A stretch of 64,000 bases of DNA from Lysinibacillus sp. PLM2 (GTDB lineage Bacteria > Bacillota > Bacilli > Bacillales_A > Planococcaceae), in contig AP025689.1 of assembly GCA_023168345.1 (NCBI GenBank), positions 2,864,001-2,928,000 of the forward strand, read 5' to 3'. Under the pieces are notes generated by a model. The model did not search any database and was not told the origin of the DNA. It saw nothing but the letters and a program-made list of their open reading frames with translations. The position numbers and the translations under genes were made by a program. Shown piece by piece: positions 35,747 through 47,309 of this stretch; within the stretch, counting starts at the first letter, position 1; each line of letters starts with the position of its first letter.

Positions 35747-36568
35747 TTAAAATAAACCATCGTAAATGGAACGTATACCTAATAGTAATAAAATAATTCT
35801 AAGTGCAAAAACAAGTGTATCTGATTTCATTTTCTTGTTTAAGGAAGAACCTATCTTTGCTCCAATATATGCACCAATAATTACTGGTATAGTATAAATC
35901 CAAGGAACATTTCCTAATGTAATGTGACTAGCTGAATTGACTAAAGATGATAAGAAAACTAAAAACATAGAAGTTGCTACAGCGACATGAGGTGGAAATC
36001 TAAATAATAATAGCATTGCTGGAACAATCATTGATCCCCCACCAATACCAAACAAACCTGAACAAAAACCAACAATAAAAGTTAGTACTATGGCAAACCA
36101 GATTGGATACCCATAAACGTGTTCATTTCCTTGAAGATCTACGAAATGTCTTTTGGTACCATGCTCGACAAACCAATTTACTGGATTTAATTTATCTCTT
36201 ATTAACAAAATTGTTGATAGGATAATTAATAATATCCCAAAATATAAATTAAACGAAGGTAGATCTAAAAACTTATTCACCCATGCACCAAACATTGTAC
36301 CTGGTATACTACCGATGAAAAAAATTATCCCACTTTTATAATCAACCGTTTTTGACTTCATATACGATAGAGTTGATGAAAGTCCAGTAAATATCATCAT
36401 GATGACCGATAAACCAACGACTGTTTGCGGTGTTAAGTCTGAAATAAATCCTAGTGTAATACCAAAAAATAAAGTTGCCGGAATTAATATAACCCCTCCA
36501 CCTAAACCAACAAGAGATCCGATAATTCCAGAACAGAGGGCGATGATTAGTAATATTATATATTCCAT
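35747..36568 (-). CDS. yunE: TauE/SafE-family membrane transporter YunE
   Basis: A 273-residue polytopic protein with about eight helices. It has the duplicated TauE motif: SGIIGSLVGLGGGVILIP near the N-terminus and SGLFGIGGGSMIVPAMLLL in the second half. Members export sulfite or sulfur-containing anions; the substrate here is unknown. AAAGGAG precedes the ATG and it immediately follows yunF. The middle DUF-like insert WFVEHGTKRHFVDLQGNEHV is typical of YunE proteins. Confidence 0.88.
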   Translation of the reverse strand: MEYIILLIIALCSGIIGSLVGLGGGVILIPATLFFGITLGFISDLTPQTVVGLSVIMMIFTGLSSTLSYMKSKTVDYKSGIIFFIGSIPGTMFGAWVNKFLDLPSFNLYFGILLIILSTILLIRDKLNPVNWFVEHGTKRHFVDLQGNEHVYGYPIWFAIVLTFIVGFCSGLFGIGGGSMIVPAMLLLFRFPPHVAVATSMFLVFLSSLVNSASHITLGNVPWIYTIPVIIGAYIGAKIGSSLNKKMKSDTLVFALRIILLLLGIRSIYDGLF

Positions 36569-37429
36569 TTAAAAGTCTCCTTCAAACATATTTAACTGCT
36601 TAGGTGATAAATTGCTATATTCAATATTTAACATTTCCATTATTCTCTTTGCATTTTTTGCAGCGTGATGCCCAGAATTATTATTAAATAGTACAAAAAC
36701 ATCTCTGGACTGCTTTTGCAAATCAAGTGTGACAGTTACAATTTCTTCAAGTTCTTCTTCATTATAATCATATAAAAAGCGAACTTCTCTCCAATTTTGG
36801 TTGTTCCCAGCATTTCGCCACCCATGAATATTTCGCCCGTGTATACGAAATAAGGCCTTTTCCTTTGATGTAGCCTTACCTAATAAAGGAATGGATCCAC
36901 TGCCCGCTTGTGGCTCATCACATACGGTATGAATGAGTTCGTTTTCTTGTAAAAATTTAAGCATTTCATCTCGATTATTTTCTGAATACCAAGACTGATT
37001 TCGAAATTCGATGGCAATTGGAAAATCCGCTAATTGCTGTTTAACATAACGTATATATTGAACATTTTTATTTTGACAATCAAACCAAGGCGGAAACTGT
37101 ACTAAAATCATGGCAAGTTTACCTTGTGATTGGAAGCCTTTTGCACATTCTTTAAAGGCATTGAACATGTCATTACGTGATTCAAAGGGAAGCTCGTCTC
37201 TTAAGTGACCTGTGATCCCTTGATAGGCTTTTAAAACAAATTTAAAATTGGATGGTGTATCATTGCACCATTTTTCAACACTCTTTAGAGATGGGATTCC
37301 ATAAAATGAAGTGTCCACTTCCACAACAGGGAAATGTCCGCTGTAATCGAACAATTTATCTCGACTTGTTGAAAGCTCGCTATATAAATTTGGATGGTCA
37401 CCCCAGCCAGTAAGCCCAATATAAATCAA
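36569..37429 (-). CDS. yunF: DUF72 family protein YunF
   Basis: A 286-residue soluble protein: IYIGLTGWGDHPNLY at the start, VEVDTSFYGIPSLKSVEKW, FVLKAYQGITGH, and AIEFRNQSWY, all DUF72 signatures with a TIM-barrel-like fold. TTG 37429 is chosen because AAGGAG lies eight bases upstream and the result matches known family starts. It is first in a likely yunF-yunE-yunD operon. No catalytic role is established for the family. Confidence 0.88.
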   Translation of the reverse strand: MIYIGLTGWGDHPNLYSELSTSRDKLFDYSGHFPVVEVDTSFYGIPSLKSVEKWCNDTPSNFKFVLKAYQGITGHLRDELPFESRNDMFNAFKECAKGFQSQGKLAMILVQFPPWFDCQNKNVQYIRYVKQQLADFPIAIEFRNQSWYSENNRDEMLKFLQENELIHTVCDEPQAGSGSIPLLGKATSKEKALFRIHGRNIHGWRNAGNNQNWREVRFLYDYNEEELEEIVTVTLDLQKQSRDVFVLFNNNSGHHAAKNAKRIMEMLNIEYSNLSPKQLNMFEGDF

Positions 37430-37502
37430 GCTCCCCACTCCTTTTTTATTATGATAACATAGTTAAAAATTTGAATTTCATATTTCCATATATATGTAAG
37501 AA

Positions 37503-37535
37503 AAAAGTGAGCTAGTTTAATGCTAACTCACTTTT
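37503..37535. terminator. Hairpin in gap upstream of yunF
   Basis: A 13-bp stem (aaaagtgagctag with ctaactcactttt, one mismatch) with A-rich and T-rich flanks. No gene on the plus strand ends nearby, so its use is unclear; it may mark the end of an upstream antisense or lost gene. Confidence 0.5.
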
Positions 37536-37630
37536 AAAAGTTTTTCCAATCTATTATTTTATAAAATTTAAAGAAATTATATAGGAATTTTCAAACTGTT
37601 ATTGAATCTATATTTAAGGGAGGAATATAA

Positions 37631-37795
37631 ATGAATGATGATAAGTGGATCGGTTTTTTACTTTTAGGAATGATCATTTACACAGGAATAATGGTTTATT
37701 TATTTGAGTATAGAGAATTTATAGGTTTCCAGATAAACTTTAGTATCATTATTGCATTATTAGTCATAATGATTATAAAACATGATAAAAGATAG
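37631..37795 (+). CDS. 54-residue two-helix membrane protein, unknown
   Basis: ATG 37631 to TAG 37795 encodes a short protein starting MNDDKWIGFLLLGMIIYTGI, with a second hydrophobic stretch FSIIIALLVIMII and a basic end (KHDKR). The ribosome site AGGGAGGAA sits about six bases before ATG, as strong as for major genes here, which is the main argument that it is real. Both helices are flanked by charged residues, suggesting a hairpin in the membrane. It is surrounded by minus-strand genes and stands alone. No family was recognised. Confidence 0.65.
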   Translation: MNDDKWIGFLLLGMIIYTGIMVYLFEYREFIGFQINFSIIIALLVIMIIKHDKR

Positions 37796-37867
37796 AATCC
37801 TTCTAAAAGGATATAAAGCTTGCTTACAACACTAAAAGATATATGATTAAATTGATCTCAAACTTGA

Positions 37868-38320
37868 TTACAAATCTTGAGATAATCGAATCATATCTCT
37901 ACATTGTATACCGTTTTCGAAAATCTCTTCCGGATAGTGCCTAGTAAAAAAATCAATATCAACACTAACAATTCTAAAACCACATTTTTGGTAGAGGGCT
38001 AACTGTCCAATGCTTGAATTTCCAGTTCCGACTTCTATGGTTCTGAATCCTTTTAACTTAGCCATTTCAATTGCATTCATTACTAGTTGTTTCCCCAACC
38101 CTTTACCATGCTGGGTTTCAATTATTGCGATATTCACCAATTCCACCGTTTCAGGTCTTGTCGGCAGTAGTACATAGACCCCAATCAGTTGATCTTCACT
38201 TTCCGCTACAAAGCATTCCCCTCTTTGTAAATATTCCTCAACGATTACTCTAGAAGGGTCAGCTAATAACAACAAATCCATTGGAGGCTCTTCATCTATT
38301 TTTAGTTTACGAATAAACAT
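37868..38320 (-). CDS. GNAT-family N-acetyltransferase
   Basis: A 150-residue acetyltransferase. The acetyl-CoA pyrophosphate loop is QHGKGLGKQLVMNAIEMAKL, with the preceding beta strand VELVNIAI and the C-terminal YQKCGFRIVSVDIDFF, a complete GNAT domain. The acceptor substrate is unknown. GGGGAAAG precedes the ATG. It is monocistronic. Confidence 0.85.
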   Translation of the reverse strand: MFIRKLKIDEEPPMDLLLLADPSRVIVEEYLQRGECFVAESEDQLIGVYVLLPTRPETVELVNIAIIETQHGKGLGKQLVMNAIEMAKLKGFRTIEVGTGNSSIGQLALYQKCGFRIVSVDIDFFTRHYPEEIFENGIQCRDMIRLSQDL

Positions 38321-38466
38321 ATACTTTCCCCTAAAAATAACTTTACTTTATCTTCAATTTTACCATTTCTTTTTGAAAAACCTGCTATTTTATTTCAAAT
38401 GGCAAGGGTCTCCTTTACCAATATAAAAATCGGCAAATAATGAGCTTGGATCGTAACAAAAATAAG

Positions 38467-38493
38467 AAAAACCCTTGATAGACAAGGGTTTTT
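38467..38493 (-). terminator. Terminator after suf operon
   Basis: An 11-pair stem aaaaacccttg/caagggttttt lies seven bases beyond the sufB stop on the minus strand. Confidence 0.85.
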
Positions 38494-38499
38494 CGTTAA

Positions 38500-39897
38500 T
38501 TATCCGATAGAACCTTCCATTTCGAACTTGATTAATCTGTTCATTTCAACAGCATATTCCATTGGAAGTTCTTTTGTAAATGGTTCGATGAAGCCCATTA
38601 CGATCATTTCAGTTGCTTCTTGTTCTGAAATACCACGGCTCATTAAATAGAACAATTGTTCTTCAGATACTTTTGAAACTTTTGCTTCGTGCTCTAAAGA
38701 TACGTTATCATTTAAAATTTCGTTATAAGGAATTGTATCTGAAGTCGATTGGTTATCAAGAATTAAAGTATCACATTCGATATTTGAACGTGCTCCAGTA
38801 GCTTTTTTACCGAATCTTACGATACCACGGTAAGTTACTTTACCACCTTGTTTAGAAATCGATTTAGATACGATTGTTGAAGATGTGTTTGGTGCTAAGT
38901 GAATCATTTTTGCACCAGCATCTTGGTGTTGACCTTTACCAGCAATCGCAATCGATAATGTCATACCACGTGCACCCTCACCTTTAAGGATACATGCTGG
39001 ATATTTCATTGTAAGTTTAGAACCGATATTACCATCAACCCATTCCATCGTTCCGTTTTCTTCAACAACAGTACGTTTTGTAACTAGGTTATATACGTTA
39101 TTTGCCCAGTTTTGGATCGTTGTATAACGGCAATATGCATCTTTTTTAACGATGATTTCAACTACTGCAGAGTGAAGCGAGTTTGTAGTGTATACAGGCG
39201 CTGTACATCCTTCTACGTAGTGTACACTTGAGCCTTCGTCAACAATAATTAATGTACGTTCAAATTGACCCATGTTTTCTGAGTTAATTCGGAAGTATGC
39301 TTGTAATGGTGTATCTAATTTAACACCAGGTGGTACGTAAATGAATGATCCACCAGACCAAACAGCTGAGTTTAGTGCAGCAAATTTGTTATCTGAAGAT
39401 GGAATGACCGTACCCCAATATTTTTTGAAAATATCTTCGTTTTCACGTAATGCAGAATCTGTATCTTTGAATACTATACCTAAATCTTCAAGATCTTTTT
39501 TCATGTTATGATATACTACTTCAGATTCATATTGAGCAGATACACCAGCTAAGTATTTTTGTTCAGCCTCTGGAATACCTAATTTATCAAATGTTGCTTT
39601 GATTTCTTCCGGTACTTCATCCCAAGATTTTTGAGTAGCTTCAGATGGTTTTACATAATAAGTGATCTCATCGAAGTTTAAAGCTGAAAGATCGCCACCC
39701 CATTGTGGCATCGGTTTAGAGTAAAAGATTTCTAACGCTTTTAAGCGGTAGTTTAACATCCACTCAGGTTCATTTTTCATATTTGAAATTTCTCGAACGA
39801 TTTCTTCAGTTAATCCACGTTTTGAACGGAAAACTGATACGTCCTTATCATGGAAACCGTATTTATAATCGCCGATTTCAGGCATTTTTTTTGCCAT
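38500..39897 (-). CDS. sufB: Fe-S cluster assembly scaffold SufB
   Basis: A 465-residue Suf[20 protein letters not shown] is the N-terminal signature, and the core has [20 protein letters not shown] and [21 protein letters not shown]-terminal [19 protein letters not shown] is shared with SufD. It forms the SufBC2D scaffold on which clusters are built. ATG 39897 follows GGAGGAG and gives the usual family length. It is the last gene of sufCDSUB. Confidence 0.96.
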   Translation of the reverse strand: MAKKMPEIGDYKYGFHDKDVSVFRSKRGLTEEIVREISNMKNEPEWMLNYRLKALEIFYSKPMPQWGGDLSALNFDEITYYVKPSEATQKSWDEVPEEIKATFDKLGIPEAEQKYLAGVSAQYESEVVYHNMKKDLEDLGIVFKDTDSALRENEDIFKKYWGTVIPSSDNKFAALNSAVWSGGSFIYVPPGVKLDTPLQAYFRINSENMGQFERTLIIVDEGSSVHYVEGCTAPVYTTNSLHSAVVEIIVKKDAYCRYTTIQNWANNVYNLVTKRTVVEENGTMEWVDGNIGSKLTMKYPACILKGEGARGMTLSIAIAGKGQHQDAGAKMIHLAPNTSSTIVSKSISKQGGKVTYRGIVRFGKKATGARSNIECDTLILDNQSTSDTIPYNEILNDNVSLEHEAKVSKVSEEQLFYLMSRGISEQEATEMIVMGFIEPFTKELPMEYAVEMNRLIKFEMEGSIG

Positions 39898-39919
39898 TTT
39901 TTCTCCTCCGTTCAAACTT

Positions 39920-42877
<2,958 letters not shown>

Positions 42878-42895
42878 TTTAATCCGTCCTCTCTC

Positions 42896-43678
42896 TTATG
42901 CTTCTTCTGTTACCGCGTCTGTATCTTCAATACCTAGTTCTTTTTTAATCCAGTCGTAACCTTCAGCTTCTAAACGTTGTGCTAATTCAGGACCACCTGA
43001 TTTAACAACGCGACCTTGCATCATAACGTGTACATGGTCAGGAGTAATGTAGTTTAATAAGCGTTGGTAGTGAGTGATTGCAAGACAACCGAATCCTTCT
43101 CCGCGCATTTCATTAATCCCTTTAGCAACAACTTTTAAAGCATCTATATCAAGACCTGAGTCAATTTCATCTAAAATAGCAAATTTTGGCTTAATCATCA
43201 TTAATTGAAGAATTTCATTACGTTTCTTTTCCCCACCTGAGAATCCTTCATTTAAGTAACGTTGTGCCATATCTTGATCCATTTCTAAGAAGTCCATCGT
43301 TTTATCTAATTCACGGATGAATTTCATTAATGAAATTTCATCGCCTTCTTCACGACGTGCATTAATAGCTGAACGGATAAAGTCAGCATTTGTTACACCT
43401 GAGATTTCAGAAGGATATTGCATTGCTAAAAACAGACCAGCTTTTGCTCTTTCATCTACTTCCATTTCAAGAACGTTTTCGCCATCTATTTCAATTGTAC
43501 CTTGTGTTACTTCATATTTTGGGTGGCCCATAATGGCAGAAGCTAAAGTAGATTTACCAGTTCCGTTTGGACCCATAATTGCGTGTACTTCATTTGTATT
43601 AATCGTTAAGTTAACGCCTTTTAAAATTTCTTTGTCTTCAATTGATACATGAAGATCTTTAATTACTAGTGTAGACAT
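42896..43678 (-). CDS. sufC: Fe-S assembly ATPase SufC
   Basis: A 260-residue ABC-type ATPase: Walker A GPNGTGKSTLAS, signature FSGGEKKRNEILQ, Walker B FAILDEIDSGLDIDAL, and the H-loop LAITHYQRLL. It drives conformational change in SufB-SufD. ATG 43678 follows GGAGGG; a longer frame upstream adds eight residues without a site. It is first in the suf operon, with a good promoter 60 bases upstream. Confidence 0.96.
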   Translation of the reverse strand: MSTLVIKDLHVSIEDKEILKGVNLTINTNEVHAIMGPNGTGKSTLASAIMGHPKYEVTQGTIEIDGENVLEMEVDERAKAGLFLAMQYPSEISGVTNADFIRSAINARREEGDEISLMKFIRELDKTMDFLEMDQDMAQRYLNEGFSGGEKKRNEILQLMMIKPKFAILDEIDSGLDIDALKVVAKGINEMRGEGFGCLAITHYQRLLNYITPDHVHVMMQGRVVKSGGPELAQRLEAEGYDWIKKELGIEDTDAVTEEA

Positions 43679-43739
43679 TATTTTCCCTCCGTAGTTGAAC
43701 ATTAAATGGTAGAACCATTACTAATTTATTATCATTCTA

Positions 43740-43768
43740 ATCTTAACCGAAAACATCGAGTCATGCAA
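43740..43768 (-). promoter_or_regulatory. Sigma-A promoter of the suf operon
   Basis: On the minus strand TTGCAT - 17 bases - TAAGAT lies about 60 bases before sufC. An AATGATAAT phrase follows at the expected transcription start and may be part of an operator. Confidence 0.6.
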
Positions 43769-44248
43769 AACATTTATTCTGCAATGAAATTCAAAGGATA
43801 AAAACCAATAAAATTAAGATAATGATGATTATTTTTTGCTTTTTCCATAAAATATTGTAGTAAAAAAGTCGAATCGTTCATTTTCAATAAAGAATTTCTA
43901 ATTGAGAATGTATTTCATTATTCTATTTTATTCCTTATTTTATAGCCTTCCCAAACATCTGTCTTGTTTTAAGTGTTATGGGGCAATATATAATTACTAT
44001 ACCCGAAAGCAAGTAAATATTATCATACTGAACATGTTGCATGTTTATGAAAAACCTACCGAAATTTCAAACTTAACAGAATGTTTATATTAAAGGAAAC
44101 CATTTAAGTAAATTAGTCTTTACGGGAACAGCACAAGCAGAGCACCCGAACTGAGCGGAGCGAAGGAGAAGGCTGAGGACGTGCCCTTGGAAAAGCGTTT
44201 CGCTTATAACGGAAATGACGATTTGAAATGTATTGTATAAAGAAAAAA
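43769..44248. other. Gene-free gap upstream of suf with a G+C-rich repeat-like element
   Basis: Between the suf promoter and the mcp terminator no credible gene is seen. The gap includes a Fur-like phrase (43818-43836) and, at about 44120-44220, an abruptly G+C-richer segment (gagcggagcgaaggagaagg, ctgaggacgtgccc, aagcgtttcgctt). From memory this resembles interspersed intergenic repeats common in Bacillaceae genomes. Confidence 0.5.
44120..44220 (+). repeat. G+C-rich intergenic element resembling Bacillaceae interspersed repeats
   Basis: The segment includes gagcggagcgaaggagaagg, ctgaggacgtgccc and a small stem aagcg-ttt-cgctt, ending in ataacggaaat. The composition contrasts sharply with the AT-rich flanks. 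The family resemblance is recalled, not computed. Confidence 0.45.
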
Positions 44249-44292
44249 AGACTGTAAACAACCCCAAAATTCTTTGAGTTTGTCTACAGTCT
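44249..44292 (-). terminator. Terminator after chemoreceptor gene
   Basis: Eight-pair stem agactgta/tacagtct, with a T run following on the minus strand, 25 bases after the gene's stop. Confidence 0.7.
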
Positions 44293-44317
44293 GAAAGATC
44301 CATCTTTCTGTCATACA

Positions 44318-45967
44318 TTATAGCGTAAACTTGGCTAACCTTTTTTGGAGATCCTCTGCTAGGTTTGCTAATGCTATAGATGCACTTGTTATTTCTTCCA
44401 TTGACGCCAATTGTTCATCTGATGTAGCAGCCACATTGCTCGAATTATCGGATGTTATTTCACTAAGATTAGTCATCTCTTTTGCATGATTTACAACATT
44501 GGACACTTCGTCTTCTATTCTATTTGAAACCAATGTAATATTACTTACTTGTGTTTTTACTTGTTCTACTGCTAATAGAATTTCATTAAATATCATTTCG
44601 GTATTTGATGTGATTTTCAATCCATTATTTACCCGTTCTTTCACATCATTGATGGACTTTACTGTTTTTTTTGTATCATTTTCAATTTGTGATGCAATGT
44701 GATTAATGTTGGAAACTAAATTTTTCGTTTGGTCTGCTAATTTTCTTACCTCTTCGGCAACAACAGCAAATCCTTTTCCAGCTTCACCTGCTCTAGCAGC
44801 TTCTATAGCAGCATTTAACGAAAGTAAATTTGTTTGTTCTGCAATTTCTGTAATTTGTGATAATACTTGTACAATCATTTTCGTTTGATTATTTAATGTA
44901 ATTAATGCACCATCCGTCTCCACAACAGATTCGTTAATTCTATTCATTTGTAATACTGTTTCTTTTACAAACTCGGAGCCTTGTAGTGTTTTTTCACTCG
45001 TTGAAACAGATAGTTTTTCAGCTTCAATCGCATTAGTCGCAATTTCCTTAACAGCAGACTGACTTTCTTCAGCTGAATGTGCGGATTCTTTTGACATAAT
45101 GGATTGTTTAACTGCGCCATTTGAAACCTCTTGTATTGATGCTGAGATTGATTCTGCCCCTCTCATTGTTTCATCTGCACTTGCCATCAATTGTTCCGCA
45201 GACGCTGCAACTTGATTTGAGCTATCATTTACATGAAGCAGTAACTCCCTTAAATTGTTTGTCATATGGAAAAATGAATTTTGCAATGAGGCTACTTCAT
45301 CTTTACCAGTTGCCTTTTCAAGTTGAATTGCTAAGTTTCCATTAGCTATTTCCTCAGCATCATTTGTTAGATTACGAATACGGCCAATGATCCGGTTTAA
45401 AATAATGACGACAACAGAAATTCCACTAATTAAAAGTATCGCAACTAATATGATTGATATTATCATAATGCTATTAATTTTATTTTGTAAATCGAGCTGC
45501 ATCGTTTGATATTGAGTTGTTATATTACGTTTTAATTCAATAACATCATTAAGCAAACCTTTTGTCCGTAAAGATTGCTTTTTAATTTCCGCTTGATTAT
45601 TCTCATCTATTGCCTTTGTTGCTTTCGTTGAAATATCTTGATATTTTTTAGAAATTTTCCCTACATATCCTTGCTGTTCTGACGTTTGAAGTGAAGGTAC
45701 TAATTCCTCATAAATGGTTTTCAATAATTTTAAATCTTCTTCAATATCATTTTTATTACTTTCTGAAATATTTAAAGCGTATACACTTAAAGATTTTTGA
45801 AGGCTTTTTGCCGAACTATTTAATTCCTCTACCTTTACGAGTGAATTTACAATCTCCTCTGTGGAAGATTTTAATGTCGCTAATTGACTAATATTAAATC
45901 CAATAATACAAGCAGAAAGCAATAATGGAATTATCGATATAAGCAATATTTTTTGTTTTAATTTCAT
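44318..45967 (-). CDS. Methyl-accepting chemotaxis protein
   Basis: A 549-residue chemoreceptor. TM1 is at 7-27 and an extracellular, mostly helical (four-helix-bundle-like) domain at about 28-164. TM2 is at about 166-190, with HAMP to about 243. The signalling domain carries the conserved hairpin tip [19 protein letters not shown] near 375-393. It lies 14 bases downstream of a BMP-family lipoprotein gene and is almost certainly cotranscribed, suggesting the lipoprotein supplies its ligand. GGCGGAGAG precedes the ATG. The ligand is unknown. Confidence 0.92.
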   Translation of the reverse strand: MKLKQKILLISIIPLLLSACIIGFNISQLATLKSSTEEIVNSLVKVEELNSSAKSLQKSLSVYALNISESNKNDIEEDLKLLKTIYEELVPSLQTSEQQGYVGKISKKYQDISTKATKAIDENNQAEIKKQSLRTKGLLNDVIELKRNITTQYQTMQLDLQNKINSIMIISIILVAILLISGISVVVIILNRIIGRIRNLTNDAEEIANGNLAIQLEKATGKDEVASLQNSFFHMTNNLRELLLHVNDSSNQVAASAEQLMASADETMRGAESISASIQEVSNGAVKQSIMSKESAHSAEESQSAVKEIATNAIEAEKLSVSTSEKTLQGSEFVKETVLQMNRINESVVETDGALITLNNQTKMIVQVLSQITEIAEQTNLLSLNAAIEAARAGEAGKGFAVVAEEVRKLADQTKNLVSNINHIASQIENDTKKTVKSINDVKERVNNGLKITSNTEMIFNEILLAVEQVKTQVSNITLVSNRIEDEVSNVVNHAKEMTNLSEITSDNSSNVAATSDEQLASMEEITSASIALANLAEDLQKRLAKFTL

Positions 45968-45981
45968 TTACTCTCCGCCTC

Positions 45982-46959
45982 TTAATTTGTTATAGAAATA
46001 TTATCATCAGATATTTTTTGTTTTTGTTGTTCAACTATAGCCTGTTCTTCCTCAGTAAGCTGAATTACTCGGATAGGAGCTAATGCAACTCCATTGTCTT
46101 TTAATCCTAATACTTTATTTTTTTCAGCAATTGAACCCGTCTCAACTAGCTCTTTTACTGTGTCATAGATCGCAACATCTACTTGTTTGACCATAGAAGA
46201 AACAACTGATTTCTCTGCTAAATAAAATTGATCACTGTCTACACCAAAGGAATACACCCCAGAACGTTGCGTTTCTAATAAAACTCCTACACCTGTGAAG
46301 CCTGCAGCAGGATAAATGAAATCAGCTCCATTTACAATCATTTCTTTTGCAATGTTTCCTCCTAACTTGTCATCTCCAAATGTCCCTGCATATTCTGTTA
46401 TGATTTGTGCTTCTGGATTAACAGCTTTAACACCTTTTATAAAACCTTGCTCAAACTTATGTATAATTGGGGCATCTTCACCACCAACAAATCCAACCGT
46501 ATTTGTCTCAGTTTTCAAACCTGCTAATACACCTATTAAAAAGGAACCTTCATCCTCTTTAAATGTAATATTATATACATTCGGTAATTCAGATTGAGAA
46601 TCAATTAATAAAAACGAGGTTTCAGGATATTTCTTTGCCATTTTTTCAAGCGCTTCTTGGATAGAAAAGCCAAGTCCTATGATTAAATCATTACCCTGTT
46701 GAACTAATTCTTCAATCCCTTGTTCATAAGTACCAGATTCCTCAAGTTCCCTATAATCAAATGAGATATTCAATTCATCACGTGCTTTTTCTAAACCTGC
46801 AAATCCTAGATCAGAAAATGATTGATCTCCTAACCCTGCATCGGAAAGCATAATACCAACCTTTAATCTTTCATTCTCTAAAGTTGCATCACTAGTTGAA
46901 CAAGCTGAAAGTATTAGTGCACAAAGAGTGAACAAAAATAATAATTTATTCTTCTTCAA
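45982..46959 (-). CDS. BMP/PnrA-family substrate-binding lipoprotein
   Basis: A 325-residue lipoprotein with lipobox ILSACSTS (Cys20). Family motifs are VGIMLSDAGLGDQSFSDLGF, LLIDSQSELPNVYNITFKED, EGSFLIGVLAGLKT, VGFVGGEDAPIIHKFEQGF and FIYPAAGFTGVGVL. BMP proteins bind nucleosides or purines, usually for ABC transporters; no ABC genes are adjacent. TTG start behind GGAGTG. It is the first gene of a two-gene unit with the chemoreceptor. Confidence 0.88.
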   Translation of the reverse strand: MKKNKLLFLFTLCALILSACSTSDATLENERLKVGIMLSDAGLGDQSFSDLGFAGLEKARDELNISFDYRELEESGTYEQGIEELVQQGNDLIIGLGFSIQEALEKMAKKYPETSFLLIDSQSELPNVYNITFKEDEGSFLIGVLAGLKTETNTVGFVGGEDAPIIHKFEQGFIKGVKAVNPEAQIITEYAGTFGDDKLGGNIAKEMIVNGADFIYPAAGFTGVGVLLETQRSGVYSFGVDSDQFYLAEKSVVSSMVKQVDVAIYDTVKELVETGSIAEKNKVLGLKDNGVALAPIRVIQLTEEEQAIVEQQKQKISDDNISITN

Positions 46960-46987
46960 ATTAAAATCACTCCAATTTCCTTAATCT

Positions 46988-46995
46988 ATATTGGC
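46988..46995 (-). promoter_or_regulatory. Sigma-D-like -10 element before the BMP-chemoreceptor pair
   Basis: GCCAATAT on the minus strand matches seven of eight bases of the motility sigma factor -10 GCCGATAT and is placed to give a short leader. The -35 (TATG at 15-bp spacing) is poor, so the call is tentative. Confidence 0.35.
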
Positions 46996-47095
46996 ATTTT
47001 TTTATATTAACATAAATCAATTTAAACTATATTAGTATATTGTAAAATTTTTATACATTAATGGAGGGTTAGTTAATTGGGATATGTTTTATTGG

Positions 47096-47215
47096 GGAGT
47101 CGCGTATGTTCCCTTTTTTAAATTTTCATTGCGTTTGGACAATTAAAGCTTCGTATCTTACCCTTCTTTTTTTGAAATCCAATTATGTTCGGGCAATTTA
47201 AACATCTAAAGAATT
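47096..47215 (+). repeat. Two degenerate units related to the 52-bp array
   Basis: ttccctttttt...ttttcattgcgtttggaca and, 54 bases later, cccttctttttttgaaatcc...atgttcgggca align by eye with the ccctttt...catcctg(t/c)(g/c)tttgggca frame of the array at 59.7-60.6 kb, in the same orientation. The rest of the 350-base gap before gltB shows nothing. Confidence 0.45.
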
Positions 47216-47257
47216 TAATAGCTATCCATCTGAGAACAGGAATAAATTAATGCAAAA

Positions 47258-47298
47258 AATAGTAGTACAAACCTACTTTTACAGTTTGCACTACTATT
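47258..47298 (-). terminator. Terminator after gltB
   Basis: Fourteen-pair stem aatagtagtacaaa/tttgcactactatt (one mismatch) with A's preceding on the plus strand, 11 bases past the gltB stop. Confidence 0.7.
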
Positions 47299-47309
47299 AT
47301 TCTCATCTA

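Noticed and set aside
44085-44318. 77-codon minus-strand frame in the gap next to the chemoreceptor gene
   Set aside because: It runs through the G+C-rich repeat-like element and the terminator hairpin; no ribosome site and no familiar domain.
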